Both the position numbers and the translations under genes were made by a program. Below are positions 35,799 to 45,283 of a stretch of DNA of 64,000 nucleotides, in pieces. A model generated the notes under the pieces. That model searched no databases. It had not been told where the DNA came from and saw only the letters and a list, made by a program, of their open reading frames with translations. Source of the stretch: Bradyrhizobium algeriense. Its GTDB lineage: Bacteria; Pseudomonadota; Alphaproteobacteria; Rhizobiales; Xanthobacteraceae. The stretch lies in assembly GCF_003062295.1 (NCBI RefSeq), contig NZ_PYCN01000021.1:1-64000 (forward strand), given 5' to 3'. The stretch's first letter is position 1. Each line of letters starts with the position of its first letter.

Positions 35799-37202
35799 TC
35801 ACATATGGATGGCGCGTTTGCCGACCGCAAGCGCGGCTTCCTTGATAGCTTCCGAGCGGGTCGGATGGGCATGGCACGTGCGCGCCAGATCTTCGGCGGA
35901 GCCGCCAAACTCCATCAGAACGCAGGCTTCGTGGATCATTTCGCCGGCTTCGCGGCCGACGATGTGCACGCCGAGCACGCGGTCAGTCTTCGCATCTGCG
36001 AGAATCTTCACGAAACCGTCAGTGGTCTGGTTGACCTTGGAGCGACCATTGGCGGTGAACGGAAATTTGCCTGACGTGTAGGCGACGCCGGCCTGCTTCA
36101 GTTCTTCCTCGGTCTTGCCGACCGACGACACTTCCGGCGTGGTATACACCACGCCTGGAATAACGTCGTAGTTCACATGACCGGCCTGGCCGGCAATGAT
36201 CTCGGCGCAGGCGACGCCCTCGTCCTCGGCCTTGTGCGCGAGCATCGGTCCCGCCACCACGTCGCCGATCGCGTAGACGCCCTTCACGGTGGTTGCGAAA
36301 TGCGCGTCGATCTGCACGCGTCCGCGATTGTCGAGCGCGATGCCGGCTTCCTTGCAGCCGAGCCCTTCGGTGTAGGGCACGCGGCCGATGCAGACGAGAA
36401 CGACATCGGTCTCGAGCGTCTCCGCTGTTCCACCCGCCGATGGCTCCACCGTCGCCTTCAACATCTTGCCTGACGTATCGACGGCAGTGACCTTGGCGCC
36501 GAGCTTGAACGCAAAGCCCTGCTTTTCGAGCATGCGCTGGAATTGCTTTGCGACCTCGCCATCCATGCCCGGCAGGATGCGATCGAGGAATTCGACCACC
36601 ATGACCTCAGCGCCGAGCCGTTTCCAGACCGAGCCGAGCTCGAGTCCAATCACGCCCGCACCGATGATCAGAAGCTTCTCCGGCACTTTCGCCAGCGATA
36701 GCGCGCCGGTCGACGACACCACGCGCTTTTCGTCGATCTCGATGCCCTTCAGCCGCGCGATATCGGAGCCGGTGGCAATGACGATGTTTTTGGTCTCAAC
36801 CGTCTGCGCCTTGCCGTCACTGCCCGTGACCTCGACCTTGCCGGCGCCGAGGATCTTGCCCTTGCCATTGATGACATCGATCTTGTTCTTCTTCATCAGG
36901 AACTCGACGCCCTTGACATTACCGTCGATGCCCTGCTGCTTGAAGTTCATCATCGACGGCAAATCGAGTTTTGGCGTGGAAACGCTGACGCCCATCTTGG
37001 CAAAGGAGTGCCCGGCCTCCTCGAACATTTCGGAGGCGTGCAGCAGCGCCTTCGACGGCATGCAGCCGACGTTGAGGCAGGTGCCGCCGAGTGCCGCGTT
37101 CTTCTCGACCACGGCGACCTTCATGCCGAGTTGCGCCGCGCGCACCGCGCAGACATATCCGCCCGGGCCAGTGCCGATGACGACGAGATCGTAGGAAGCC
37201 AT
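35799..37202 (-). CDS. lpdA: dihydrolipoyl dehydrogenase (E3)
   Basis: 467-aa flavoprotein. FAD-binding GTGPGGYVCAVRAAQLG, redox disulfide GGTCLNVGCMPSK (about residues 40-52), NAD-binding GAGVIGLELGSVW, second FAD motif YAIGDVVAGPMLAHKAEDEG and the catalytic His-Glu pair in CHAHPTRSE. It reoxidises the lipoyl arm of OdhB. Downstream of sucA-sucB-SDR, so it is the 2-oxoglutarate dehydrogenase E3, though it may also serve pyruvate dehydrogenase. Confidence 0.98.
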   Translation of the reverse strand: MASYDLVVIGTGPGGYVCAVRAAQLGMKVAVVEKNAALGGTCLNVGCMPSKALLHASEMFEEAGHSFAKMGVSVSTPKLDLPSMMNFKQQGIDGNVKGVEFLMKKNKIDVINGKGKILGAGKVEVTGSDGKAQTVETKNIVIATGSDIARLKGIEIDEKRVVSSTGALSLAKVPEKLLIIGAGVIGLELGSVWKRLGAEVMVVEFLDRILPGMDGEVAKQFQRMLEKQGFAFKLGAKVTAVDTSGKMLKATVEPSAGGTAETLETDVVLVCIGRVPYTEGLGCKEAGIALDNRGRVQIDAHFATTVKGVYAIGDVVAGPMLAHKAEDEGVACAEIIAGQAGHVNYDVIPGVVYTTPEVSSVGKTEEELKQAGVAYTSGKFPFTANGRSKVNQTTDGFVKILADAKTDRVLGVHIVGREAGEMIHEACVLMEFGGSAEDLARTCHAHPTRSEAIKEAALAVGKRAIHM

Positions 37203-37236
37203 GATGAAGTCCTGTAGCTGAGAAACGTGTCAGGTA

Positions 37237-37983
37237 TTACCGCCCACCCGAGACATCAAGGATGGCGCTGGTGACGTAGGACGCCTCGTCCGAGATCAGC
37301 CAGACGATGGCGTTGGCGATTTCATCCGCGGTGCCGACGCGCTGCATCGGCACCATGTGCGCGAGCCGGTGCGCGCGATCGGGCTCGCCGCCGCTCGCGT
37401 GAATTTCGGTATCGATCAGTCCGGGCCGGATCGCGGCCACGCGAATGCCCTCGCCGGCGACTTCATGACCGAGGCCGACAGTGAAGGAATCCACCGCGCC
37501 CTTGGAAGCCGCATAATCGACATAGGTATTGGGGGAGCCGAGTTTCGCCGCGACCGAGGAAAGATTGACGATGACGCCGCCCTCGCCGCCCTTGCGGGTC
37601 GACATCCGCTTCACGGCTTCACGCGCACAGAGGATGCTGCCGGTGACGTTGACCGCCATCATGCGCTGGATGCGCTCGGCCGACATGTCCTCGACCCGCG
37701 CCGACGGACCGACGATGCCGGCATTATTGACGAGCGCGCCTAACGTTCCGAATTCGTCCGCCGCGGCAAACAGCGCGAGAATGTCCGCCTCGCTGCCGAC
37801 ATCGCATTTCACGGCAATTGCCTTGCCGTTCTTGCGCTCGATCGAGGAGACGACTTCCTTTGCCGCCGCCTCATTGCTGGCGTAGCCGACCACAACGCGA
37901 AAGCCGCGCGCAGCGGCAGCGAGTGCGGTAGCGCGGCCGATGCCGCGGCTGCCGCCGGTGATCACAACAACCTTGTCCGTCAT
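37237..37983 (-). CDS. short-chain dehydrogenase/reductase
   Basis: 248 aa from ATG 37983 (MTDKVVVITGGSRGIG). Classical SDR: TGGSRGIG cofactor motif, NNAG at about residues 86-89, catalytic Ser (NLSSVAA), Tyr and Lys in YVDYAASKGA, and RPGLIDTEIHASGG. Probably NADP-dependent because an Arg follows the second Gly of TGGSRGIG. It sits between sucB and lpdA in the same direction, so it is probably co-transcribed with the TCA genes. Substrate unknown. Confidence 0.9.
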   Translation of the reverse strand: MTDKVVVITGGSRGIGRATALAAAARGFRVVVGYASNEAAAKEVVSSIERKNGKAIAVKCDVGSEADILALFAAADEFGTLGALVNNAGIVGPSARVEDMSAERIQRMMAVNVTGSILCAREAVKRMSTRKGGEGGVIVNLSSVAAKLGSPNTYVDYAASKGAVDSFTVGLGHEVAGEGIRVAAIRPGLIDTEIHASGGEPDRAHRLAHMVPMQRVGTADEIANAIVWLISDEASYVTSAILDVSGGR

Positions 37984-38065
37984 ATCAGCCCCCACAAGTC
38001 GGCGCGCATCGATCCATGGCTCGCAGCGCCGGCCTTTCGCACCGGCGCTGGCAAAGCCGGTGGCG

Positions 38066-39301
38066 TTAGAGATCCAGCACCAGCCGCGCCGGGTCTTCCA
38101 GGCTTTCCTTGACGCGGACCAGGAACGTCACCGCTTCCTTGCCGTCGATCACGCGGTGATCGTAGGACAGCGCCAGATACATCATCGGGCGGACCTCGAT
38201 CTTGCCGCCGACCACCATCGGCCGCTCCTGGATCTTGTGCATGCCGAGGATACCGGACTGCGGCGCGTTCAGGATCGGCGTCGACATCAGCGAGCCGTAG
38301 ATGCCGCCATTGGTGATGGTGAAGGTGCCGCCCTGCATCTCGTCGATCTTGAGCTGGCCATCGCGGGCGCGGCGGCCGAAATCGGCGATTCCCTTTTCGA
38401 TGTCGGAGATCGACTTGTGGTCGCAGTCGCGCACCACGGGCACGACGAGGCCCTTGTCGGTGCCGACGGCGACGCCGATGTGGTAGTAGTTCTTGTAGAT
38501 CAAATCAGTGCCGTCGATCTCGGCGTTGACGGCCGGGATATCCTTCAGCGCCTGCACGACGGCCTTGGTGAAGAAGCCCATGAAGCCGAGCTTCGAACCA
38601 TGCTTCTTCTCGAACACGTCCTTGTATTGTGTGCGCATCGCCATGATGTGGGTCATGTCGACCTCGTTGAAGGTCGTCAGCATCGCCGCCGTGTTCTGCA
38701 CGTCCTTCAGCCGTCGCGCGATGGTCTGGCGCAGCCGGGTCATCTTCACGCGCTCTTCGCGCGCGGCGTCGTCGGCGGGTGACGGCGCGCGCACCTGCAC
38801 GGAAGCGGCCGGCTGATTGACCGGCGTCGGCGCGGACGCCGCCTTCTCGATCGCGGCCAGCATGTCGCCCTTGGTGACGCGGCCGTCCTTGCCGGAGCCG
38901 GGAACGGTCGCGGCATCGATGCCGCTTTCGGCGGAGAGTTTTCGAACCGACGGCGCCAGCGGCGAATCCGATGCCACAGCCTTCGGAGCCGCAGCAGGCG
39001 CGGCGGCGGGCGCTGCAGCCGGGGCGGCGGCCTTGGCAGGCGCGGCCGGCTTGGCAGCGCCGGCCGCGCCGACATTGATCTGCCCGAGCAGCGCGCCGAC
39101 GGCAACGGTTTCGCCGTCCTTGGCCGCGATCTCGCCGAGCACACCGGCAGACGGCGCCGGCACTTCGATGGTGACCTTGTCGGTCTCAAGCTCGACCAGC
39201 GGCTCGTCCACCGCGACGGCGTCGCCGGCCTTCTTGAACCAGCGGCCGATGGTGGCTTCCGTCACGGACTCGCCGAGCGTCGGAACACGAATTTCAGTCA
39301 T
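38066..39301 (-). CDS. sucB: 2-oxoglutarate dehydrogenase E2 (dihydrolipoyl succinyltransferase)
   Basis: 411 aa from ATG 39301 (MTEIRVPTLGESVTEATIG). The lipoyl domain carries Lys42 in ELETDKVTIE. An Ala/Pro-rich linker (about 85-115), then an E3-binding domain (LAPSVRKLSAESGID), a second linker and the catalytic domain ending with the active-site motif SYDHRVIDGKEAVTFL. SDR and lpdA follow downstream. Also called odhB. Confidence 0.98.
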   Translation of the reverse strand: MTEIRVPTLGESVTEATIGRWFKKAGDAVAVDEPLVELETDKVTIEVPAPSAGVLGEIAAKDGETVAVGALLGQINVGAAGAAKPAAPAKAAAPAAAPAAAPAAAPKAVASDSPLAPSVRKLSAESGIDAATVPGSGKDGRVTKGDMLAAIEKAASAPTPVNQPAASVQVRAPSPADDAAREERVKMTRLRQTIARRLKDVQNTAAMLTTFNEVDMTHIMAMRTQYKDVFEKKHGSKLGFMGFFTKAVVQALKDIPAVNAEIDGTDLIYKNYYHIGVAVGTDKGLVVPVVRDCDHKSISDIEKGIADFGRRARDGQLKIDEMQGGTFTITNGGIYGSLMSTPILNAPQSGILGMHKIQERPMVVGGKIEVRPMMYLALSYDHRVIDGKEAVTFLVRVKESLEDPARLVLDL

Positions 39302-39318
39302 GGTATGTTTCCTCTTTG

Positions 39319-39440
39319 CGTCATGGCCGGGCTCGTCCAGGCCATCCACGCCTCAAAAAGATCTCGAACAAAAGGCCGTGGATGCCCAGGACAGTTGGGC
39401 GAAGACGGCGCTTCGCGCCTTTGGCCCGGGCATGACGACC
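39319..39440. repeat. inverted palindromic repeats between sucA and sucB
   Basis: GCGTCATGGCCGGGCTCGTC at the left and GGCCCGGGCATGACGACC at the right are inverted, with CATCCACG/CGTGGATG inner arms. The unit fills nearly all of the 150-bp spacer between two genes of one operon. Confidence 0.6.
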
Positions 39441-39451
39441 AAGGAAATTTC

Positions 39452-42409
39452 CTAATTCAGCGCCTCATCCAGCATCGCCTTGAGCTGCGCCTGGTGCTTC
39501 GACATCAAACCGGTGGCGGTTGCGGCCGACGCCGCGCGGCCCGCGTAACGCGGACGCCGGTTCGGCGCATGGATCTGGTTCAACACCCATTCGAGATAGG
39601 GCTCGATGAAGTGCCATGCCCCCATGTTGCGCGGCTCTTCCTGGCACCAGACCACTTCGGCGTTCTTGAAGCGTCCGAGCTCCTGCACCAGCGCCTTGAG
39701 CGGCACCGGATAGAGCTGCTCGACGCGCATGATGTAGATGTCGTCGATGCCGCGCTTCTCGCGCTCCTCGTAGAGATCGTAATAAACCTTGCCCGAACAC
39801 AGCACGACACGGCGGATCTTGTCGTCCGTCGTGAGCCTGGTCTTCTCGTCGGGCCGCATCTGGGCGTCATCATACAGGATGCGGTGGAAGGTGGTGTCCG
39901 CCCCCAATTCGTCGAGCTGCGAGACCGCGCGCTTGTGCCGCAACAGCGACTTCGGCGTCATCATGATCAGGGGCTTGCGGATTTCGCGATGCAACTGGCG
40001 CCGCAGCACGTGGAAGTAATTCGCAGGCGTAGTGGGATACACCACCTGCATGTTGTCTTCGGCGCACATCTGCAGGAAACGCTCGAGCCGCGCCGAGGAA
40101 TGCTCCGGCCCCTGCCCTTCATAGCCATGCGGCAGCAGGCAGACGAGGCCGGACATGCGCAGCCATTTGCGTTCGCCCGACGAGATGAACTGGTCGAACA
40201 GCACCTGGGCGCCGTTGGCGAAGTCGCCGAACTGCGCTTCCCACATCGCCAGCGCCTTCGGCTCGGCCAGCGAATAGCCGTACTCGAAGCCGAGCACCGC
40301 CTCTTCGGACAATAGCGAGTTGATGACCTCGTAATGGCCCTGGTCGTGGCCGAGGTGGTTGAACGGTGTGTAGCGGCTCTCGTCTTCCTGGTCGATCAGC
40401 ACCGAATGGCGCTGCGAAAACGTGCCGCGCTCTGAGTCCTGTCCCGACAGCCGGACGTGGCGGCCTTCCTGCAGCAGCGTGCAGAACGCCAGCGCCTCGC
40501 CGGTCGCCCAGTCGATGCCGACGCCGTTGTCGATCGCCTTGGCGCGGTTTTCCAGGAAGCGCTGGATGGTGCGGTGAACCCGGAAGCCGTCCGGCACCTT
40601 GGTGATCTTGCGCCCGATATCCTTGAGGATGTTGACGTCGACGCCGGTGACGCCGCGGCGGGCTTCCTCTTCCTGGTCGGCGGACTTTAAGCCCGCCCAC
40701 TTGCCGTCGAGCCAGTCGGCCTTGTTGGGCTTGTAGCCGGAACCGGCCTCGAGCTCGGCATCGAGCCGCGCGCGCCAGTCGGCCTTGGCCTTCTCGACCT
40801 CGCCCTCGGTCATCACGCCGTCGGCGATCAGCCGCCTGGCGTAAATCTCCAGCGTCGAGGGATGCGAGGCGATCCGCTTGTACATCACCGGCTGGGTGAA
40901 TGCCGGCTCGTCGCCCTCGTTGTGGCCATGGCGGCGGTAGCAGAACATGTCGATGACGACAGGCTTGTGGAATTTCTGCCGGAATTCGATCGCGACCTTG
41001 GCCGCGAACACCACTGCTTCCGGATCGTCGCCGTTCACATGGAAGATCGGTGCGTCGATCATCTTCGCCACGTCGGACGGATAGGGCGAGGAACGCGAAT
41101 AGCGCGGATAGGTGGTGAAGCCGATCTGGTTGTTGACGATGAAATGCAGCGAGCCGCCGGTGCGATAGCCCTTCAGGTCGGACAGGCTGAAGCATTCCGC
41201 CACCACGCCCTGGCCGGCGAACGCCGCGTCGCCGTGCATCAGCATCGGCAGCACCGAAATACGCATATCCGGCGGATCGCCGTGCTGGTCCTGCTTGGCG
41301 CGAACCTTGCCGAGCACGACGGGATCGACGATTTCGAGATGCGACGGGTTCGCGGTCAGCGACAGATGGATCTTGTTGTTGTCGAACTCGCGGTCGCTCG
41401 ATGCGCCGAGATGGTATTTGACGTCGCCGGAGCCCTCGACCGCGTCCGGGTTGGCGGAGCCGCCCTTGAATTCATGAAACAGCGCGCGGTGCGGCTTGCC
41501 CATCACCTGGGTCAGCACGTTGAGGCGGCCGCGATGCGGCATGCCGAGCACGATCTCCTTCACGCCGAGATTGCCGCCGCGCTTGATGATCTGTTCGAGC
41601 GCCGGAATCAGCGATTCTGCGCCGTCGAGGCCGAACCGCTTGGTGCCCGTGAACTTGAGATCGCAGAACTTTTCAAAGCCTTCGGCTTCGACCAGCTTGT
41701 TGAGGATCGCGCGGCGTCCCTCGCGGGTAAAACTGATTTCCTTGTCCGGACCCTCGATGCGCTCCTGGATCCAGGCCTTCTGCGCAGCGTTGGAGATGTG
41801 CATGAACTCGACGCCGAGCGTCTGGCAGTAGGTGCGCTCGCAGATCGCGACGATCTCGCGCAAGCTGCCGTATTCGAGGCCGAGCACGTGGTCGAGGAAG
41901 ATCTTGCGGTCGAAATCGGCTTCGGTAAAGCCGTAGGTGCGCGGATCGAGCTCTTCGCGATCGCGCTGCGCCTCGATGCCGAGCGGATCGAGTTTAGCGT
42001 GGAAATGCCCGCGCATGCGGTAGGCGCGGATCAGCATCAAGGCGCGGACCGAGTCGCGGGTCGCCTGGTTGATGTCGGCGGCCGACGGCTCGACCCCCTT
42101 GGCCTGCGCCTTGGCGGCAAGCTTGGTGCCGACCGCCTTCTCGACGGTGACCCAGTTGCCGTCCAGCGCCGAGGTCAGTTCGTCGCTTGGGGTGAGTGGC
42201 CAGTTGTCGCGGCCCCAGGAGGGCCCCTCGGCGTTCTTCTGGACGTCGGCCGGGGTGTCTTTCAGGCTCTTGAAGAATTCCTGCCATTCGGCGTCGACCG
42301 ATGCGGGGTCTTGCTCGTAGCGGGCATAGAGGTCGTCGATGTAGGTGGCGTTGGTGCCCTGCAAAAAGGAAGAAAGGGCAAATGCTGCATTCGCGTCCTG
42401 GCGAGACAT
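39452..42409 (-). CDS. sucA: 2-oxoglutarate dehydrogenase E1
   Basis: 985 aa. Thiamine-diphosphate enzyme that decarboxylates 2-oxoglutarate. N-terminal FLQGTNATYIDDLYARYEQDP is the E2-binding helix. GMPHRGRLNVL, HLGASSDREF, SLTANPSHLEIVDPVV and HGDAAFAGQGVVAE lie around the cofactor and active site. C-terminal MEWVLNQI-like residues precede the Arg-rich RRPRYAGR end. Full length for the family. Order sucD-sucA-sucB on the minus strand. Confidence 0.99.
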   Translation of the reverse strand: MSRQDANAAFALSSFLQGTNATYIDDLYARYEQDPASVDAEWQEFFKSLKDTPADVQKNAEGPSWGRDNWPLTPSDELTSALDGNWVTVEKAVGTKLAAKAQAKGVEPSAADINQATRDSVRALMLIRAYRMRGHFHAKLDPLGIEAQRDREELDPRTYGFTEADFDRKIFLDHVLGLEYGSLREIVAICERTYCQTLGVEFMHISNAAQKAWIQERIEGPDKEISFTREGRRAILNKLVEAEGFEKFCDLKFTGTKRFGLDGAESLIPALEQIIKRGGNLGVKEIVLGMPHRGRLNVLTQVMGKPHRALFHEFKGGSANPDAVEGSGDVKYHLGASSDREFDNNKIHLSLTANPSHLEIVDPVVLGKVRAKQDQHGDPPDMRISVLPMLMHGDAAFAGQGVVAECFSLSDLKGYRTGGSLHFIVNNQIGFTTYPRYSRSSPYPSDVAKMIDAPIFHVNGDDPEAVVFAAKVAIEFRQKFHKPVVIDMFCYRRHGHNEGDEPAFTQPVMYKRIASHPSTLEIYARRLIADGVMTEGEVEKAKADWRARLDAELEAGSGYKPNKADWLDGKWAGLKSADQEEEARRGVTGVDVNILKDIGRKITKVPDGFRVHRTIQRFLENRAKAIDNGVGIDWATGEALAFCTLLQEGRHVRLSGQDSERGTFSQRHSVLIDQEDESRYTPFNHLGHDQGHYEVINSLLSEEAVLGFEYGYSLAEPKALAMWEAQFGDFANGAQVLFDQFISSGERKWLRMSGLVCLLPHGYEGQGPEHSSARLERFLQMCAEDNMQVVYPTTPANYFHVLRRQLHREIRKPLIMMTPKSLLRHKRAVSQLDELGADTTFHRILYDDAQMRPDEKTRLTTDDKIRRVVLCSGKVYYDLYEEREKRGIDDIYIMRVEQLYPVPLKALVQELGRFKNAEVVWCQEEPRNMGAWHFIEPYLEWVLNQIHAPNRRPRYAGRAASAATATGLMSKHQAQLKAMLDEALN

Positions 42410-42542
42410 GATGGCGTCCTGGTAATTTTCGGTTTGCGCGTGGAAGACGGCGCATCGCCGATCCGGAAACCGGATCAGCGGGATAAGTACCCCTTACCCT
42501 ATTTAATGCGAAACTTCGCCCCGAAAAGAACCAAGAATTGAA

Positions 42543-43427
42543 TTAGGATTTCAACTTTTCGGCAAGGGTGTGTCCGAGCCGCGCCGGCGACGGAGAGACC
42601 GTAATTCCGGCCGCTTCCATGGCCGCGGTCTTGGATCCGGCGTCGCCCTTGCCGCCGGAGATGATCGCGCCGGCATGGCCCATGCGGCGGCCGGGAGGGG
42701 CCGTGACGCCGGCGATGAAGCCAACCATCGGCTTCTTGCGGCCGCGCTTGGCCTCGTCCTTGATGAACTGGGCAGCGTCTTCCTCGGCCGAGCCGCCGAT
42801 TTCGCCGATCATGATGATCGAGGTGGTCTTGGGATCGGCCAGGAACATTTCCAGCACATCGATGAATTCGGTGCCCTTAACCGGGTCGCCGCCTATGCCG
42901 ACCGCCGTGGTCTGGCCGAGGCCCTCCTGGGTGGTCTGGAACACGGCTTCGTAGGTCAACGTGCCCGAGCGGGAAACGATCCCGACGCTGCCGGGCTTGA
43001 AGATGTTGGCCGGCATGATGCCGATCTTGCACTCGCCCGCGGTCATCACGCCCGGGCAGTTCGGCCCGATCAGCCGCGACTTCGATCCACTCAACGATCT
43101 TTTGACGCGCACCATGTCGAGCACCGGAATGCCCTCGGTGATGCAGACGATCAGCGGAATTTCCGCATCGATCGCCTCGCAGATCGCATCCGCCGCACCC
43201 GGCGGCGGGACGTAGATCACGGACGCATCCGCACCAGTCTTCTCGCGCGCCTCGGCGACGGTGTCGAACACCGGCAGGTTAAGATGCTTGGAGCCGCCCT
43301 TACCCGGCGAGGTGCCGCCGACCATCTGGGTGCCGTAAGCGATCGCGGCCTCCGAATGGAACGTGCCGTTCTTGCCGGTGAAACCCTGGCAGATGACTTT
43401 GGTATTCTTGTCGATCAGAACGGACAT
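42543..43427 (-). CDS. sucD: succinyl-CoA synthetase alpha subunit
   Basis: 294 aa from ATG 43427 (MSVLIDKNTKVICQGFTG). CoA-binding Rossmann domain with GGTSPGKGG, the IGPNCPGVM segment and the phosphohistidine site GRRMGHAGAIISGGKG near residue 246. It makes ATP or GTP from succinyl-CoA with SucC. The longer ORF extending upstream overlaps the next spacer and is not used. Separated from sucC by a DUF1579 gene. Confidence 0.98.
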   Translation of the reverse strand: MSVLIDKNTKVICQGFTGKNGTFHSEAAIAYGTQMVGGTSPGKGGSKHLNLPVFDTVAEAREKTGADASVIYVPPPGAADAICEAIDAEIPLIVCITEGIPVLDMVRVKRSLSGSKSRLIGPNCPGVMTAGECKIGIMPANIFKPGSVGIVSRSGTLTYEAVFQTTQEGLGQTTAVGIGGDPVKGTEFIDVLEMFLADPKTTSIIMIGEIGGSAEEDAAQFIKDEAKRGRKKPMVGFIAGVTAPPGRRMGHAGAIISGGKGDAGSKTAAMEAAGITVSPSPARLGHTLAEKLKS

Positions 43428-43473
43428 GGTTGCGAACGCTTTCGTAGGTGACCGGGAACGATGAACGATAGGC

Positions 43474-43950
43474 TTAGTGAATCCGCCGGTAGATGCCGGT
43501 GAGCACGTCGGCCCACCCTTCGGCATCAGGCGAGAACTGGATTTTCATGGTGTAGTTGTCGTTGTCGACGACTTCATAGACATGGCGCGCGTTGCCGCGG
43601 AGCGAGCCGCGCACCAGAATCAACGTCTTGTCGGTCCAGCCGCCGGAGGCCGGTGCCGGCGAATAGTAGCCGAGCGAATCGTGCCAGAATAATTTGTAGT
43701 GCCGGTCGTCGCGGTCGTAGGTGAACACGCCGTGGGTGGCGAAGGTCTCCTTGCCGTCGCGCATCTGGCGAGTGTCCTGGATCAAATAGAAGCCGTTGAG
43801 ATCCATCCGCGCCACCACATGCGAGGTCGCCGGACCGCCGGCGGTCCAGCGCGACGGATAGACCACTTCCTCGCCGGCCCATTCGCCGGCAAACACCCCG
43901 AGCTTGCGGTGTTCTTCCAGCGGTGTCGGTGCGGCGAGATGGTCAGCCAT
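43474..43950 (-). CDS. DUF1579-like protein inside the suc operon
   Basis: 158 aa. HRKLGVFAGEWAGEEVVYPSRW near the N-terminus and DLNGFYLIQDTRQMRDGKETFATHGVFTYD resemble DUF1579 and heme-nitrobindin-like beta-barrel proteins; DDRHYKLFWHDSLG continues the barrel. No signal peptide, so probably cytoplasmic. It starts 2 bp after the sucC stop and lies between the two subunits of succinyl-CoA synthetase, so it must share their transcript. Ligand unknown. Confidence 0.75.
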   Translation of the reverse strand: MADHLAAPTPLEEHRKLGVFAGEWAGEEVVYPSRWTAGGPATSHVVARMDLNGFYLIQDTRQMRDGKETFATHGVFTYDRDDRHYKLFWHDSLGYYSPAPASGGWTDKTLILVRGSLRGNARHVYEVVDNDNYTMKIQFSPDAEGWADVLTGIYRRIH

Positions 43951-43952
43951 CG

Positions 43953-45149
43953 CTAGCCTCCCTTGACGGCTTTCACGATTTTCTGTGCGGCATCATCGAG
44001 ATTGTCGGCCGGCACCACGTTGAGGCCGGATTCGCGGATGATCTTCTTGCCGGCGTCGACATTGGTGCCTTCGAGCCGCACCACCAGCGGCACTTTCAGG
44101 CCGACTTCCTTGACGGCGGCGACCACGCCTTCGGCGATGATATCACACTTCATGATGCCGCCGAAGATGTTGACCAGGATGCCCTTCACGTTCGGATCGG
44201 CGGTGATGATCTTGAAGGCCGCTGCCACCTTCTCCTTGCTGGCGCCGCCGCCGACGTCGAGGAAGTTGGCCGGCTCCATGCCGTAGAGCTTGATGATGTC
44301 CATGGTCGCCATGGCAAGGCCGGCGCCGTTGACCATGCAGCCGATGGTGCCGTCGAGCGTGACGTAGTTGAGATCGTATTTCGACGCCTCGATTTCCTTG
44401 GCGTCCTCTTCGGTCTCGTCGCGCAGCGCGGCGACTTCGGGATGGCGGTACATCGCGTTGTCGTCGAACGACACTTTGGCGTCGAGCACGCGCAACAGGC
44501 CCTGCTTGGTGACGACCAGCGGATTGATTTCCAGCATCGCCATGTCCTTGGCGACAAAGGCGTTATAGAGCTGCACCACCAGCTTCTCGGCCTGCTTGGC
44601 GAGATCGCCGGAAAGATTGAGCGCCTTCGCGACGGTCCGGCCATGATGGGCCATGATGCCGGTCGCCGGGTCGACCGAGAAGGTCACGATCTTCTCAGGA
44701 TTATTGTGCGCGACTTCCTCGATGTTGACGCCGCCTTCGGTCGAGACCACGAACGCCACTTCGGATGTTTCGCGGTCGACCAGGATCGAGAGATAGAACT
44801 CCTTGTCGATGTCGGAGCCTTCCTCGATGTAGAGGCGATTGACCTGCTTGCCGTGCGCGCCGGTCTGGATCGTGACCAGGGTCGCACCCAGCATCTGCTT
44901 GGCGAATTCATTGACCTCGCCGACCGACTTGGCGATGCGGACGCCGCCCTTGTCGCCGGCGCTGGCTTCCTTGAACTTGCCCTTGCCGCGGCCGCCGGCA
45001 TGGATCTGGCTCTTCACCACCCAGACCGGGCCGGGAAGCGTCTTGGCGGCGGCATCCGAATCCGAGGCCTTCAGAACCGGCACACCGCGCGAAATCGGCA
45101 CGCCGAATTCGTGCAGCAGAGCCTTGGCCTGGTATTCATGGATATTCAT
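43953..45149 (-). CDS. sucC: succinyl-CoA synthetase beta subunit
   Basis: 398 aa from ATG 45149 (MNIHEYQAKALLHEFGVP). The ATP-grasp domain contains VVKSQIHAGGRGKGKF and ALDAKVSFDDNAMYRHPEV-type residues, and the C-terminal CoA-ligase part has DVGGGASKEKVAAAFKII and NIFGGIMKCDIIAEG. Full length. Preceded by a long palindromic site that may be an operator, and by the mdh terminator, so it opens its own operon. Confidence 0.98.
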   Translation of the reverse strand: MNIHEYQAKALLHEFGVPISRGVPVLKASDSDAAAKTLPGPVWVVKSQIHAGGRGKGKFKEASAGDKGGVRIAKSVGEVNEFAKQMLGATLVTIQTGAHGKQVNRLYIEEGSDIDKEFYLSILVDRETSEVAFVVSTEGGVNIEEVAHNNPEKIVTFSVDPATGIMAHHGRTVAKALNLSGDLAKQAEKLVVQLYNAFVAKDMAMLEINPLVVTKQGLLRVLDAKVSFDDNAMYRHPEVAALRDETEEDAKEIEASKYDLNYVTLDGTIGCMVNGAGLAMATMDIIKLYGMEPANFLDVGGGASKEKVAAAFKIITADPNVKGILVNIFGGIMKCDIIAEGVVAAVKEVGLKVPLVVRLEGTNVDAGKKIIRESGLNVVPADNLDDAAQKIVKAVKGG

Positions 45150-45198
45150 CTGGACGCTCCCCAAAACCCTTTAGCGGCGAGTTCTACAGTTCACCGGC

Positions 45199-45226
45199 AT
45201 TGGTAGTTGGCATACCATATACCAAT
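45199..45226. promoter_or_regulatory. candidate GntR-type operator upstream of sucC
   Basis: ATTGGT (45199-45204) and ACCAAT (45221-45226) are inverted arms, and TTGGCATACCA within them resembles the TGGTATACCA core of FadR/GntR-family sites. It lies 50-77 bp upstream of the sucC start on the minus strand, at promoter distance. The regulator is not in this window. Confidence 0.4.
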
Positions 45227-45240
45227 AGAACTGCAACCCT

Positions 45241-45274
45241 GAAAACGCTTTCGCCCCCGTGAAGGGGCGAAAGC
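45241..45274 (-). terminator. terminator of mdh
   Basis: On the minus strand GCTTTCGCCCC, a 6-nt loop and GGGGCGAAAGC (perfect 11-bp stem) are followed by GTTTTC. It begins 10 bp after the mdh stop codon. Confidence 0.8.
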
Positions 45275-45283
45275 CGAGTAAAA

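Noticed and set aside
40862..42541. 559-codon plus-strand ORF opposite sucA
   Set aside because: Antisense shadow of sucA with no recognisable domain.
43923..45206. 427-codon plus-strand ORF opposite sucC
   Set aside because: Antisense shadow of sucC.
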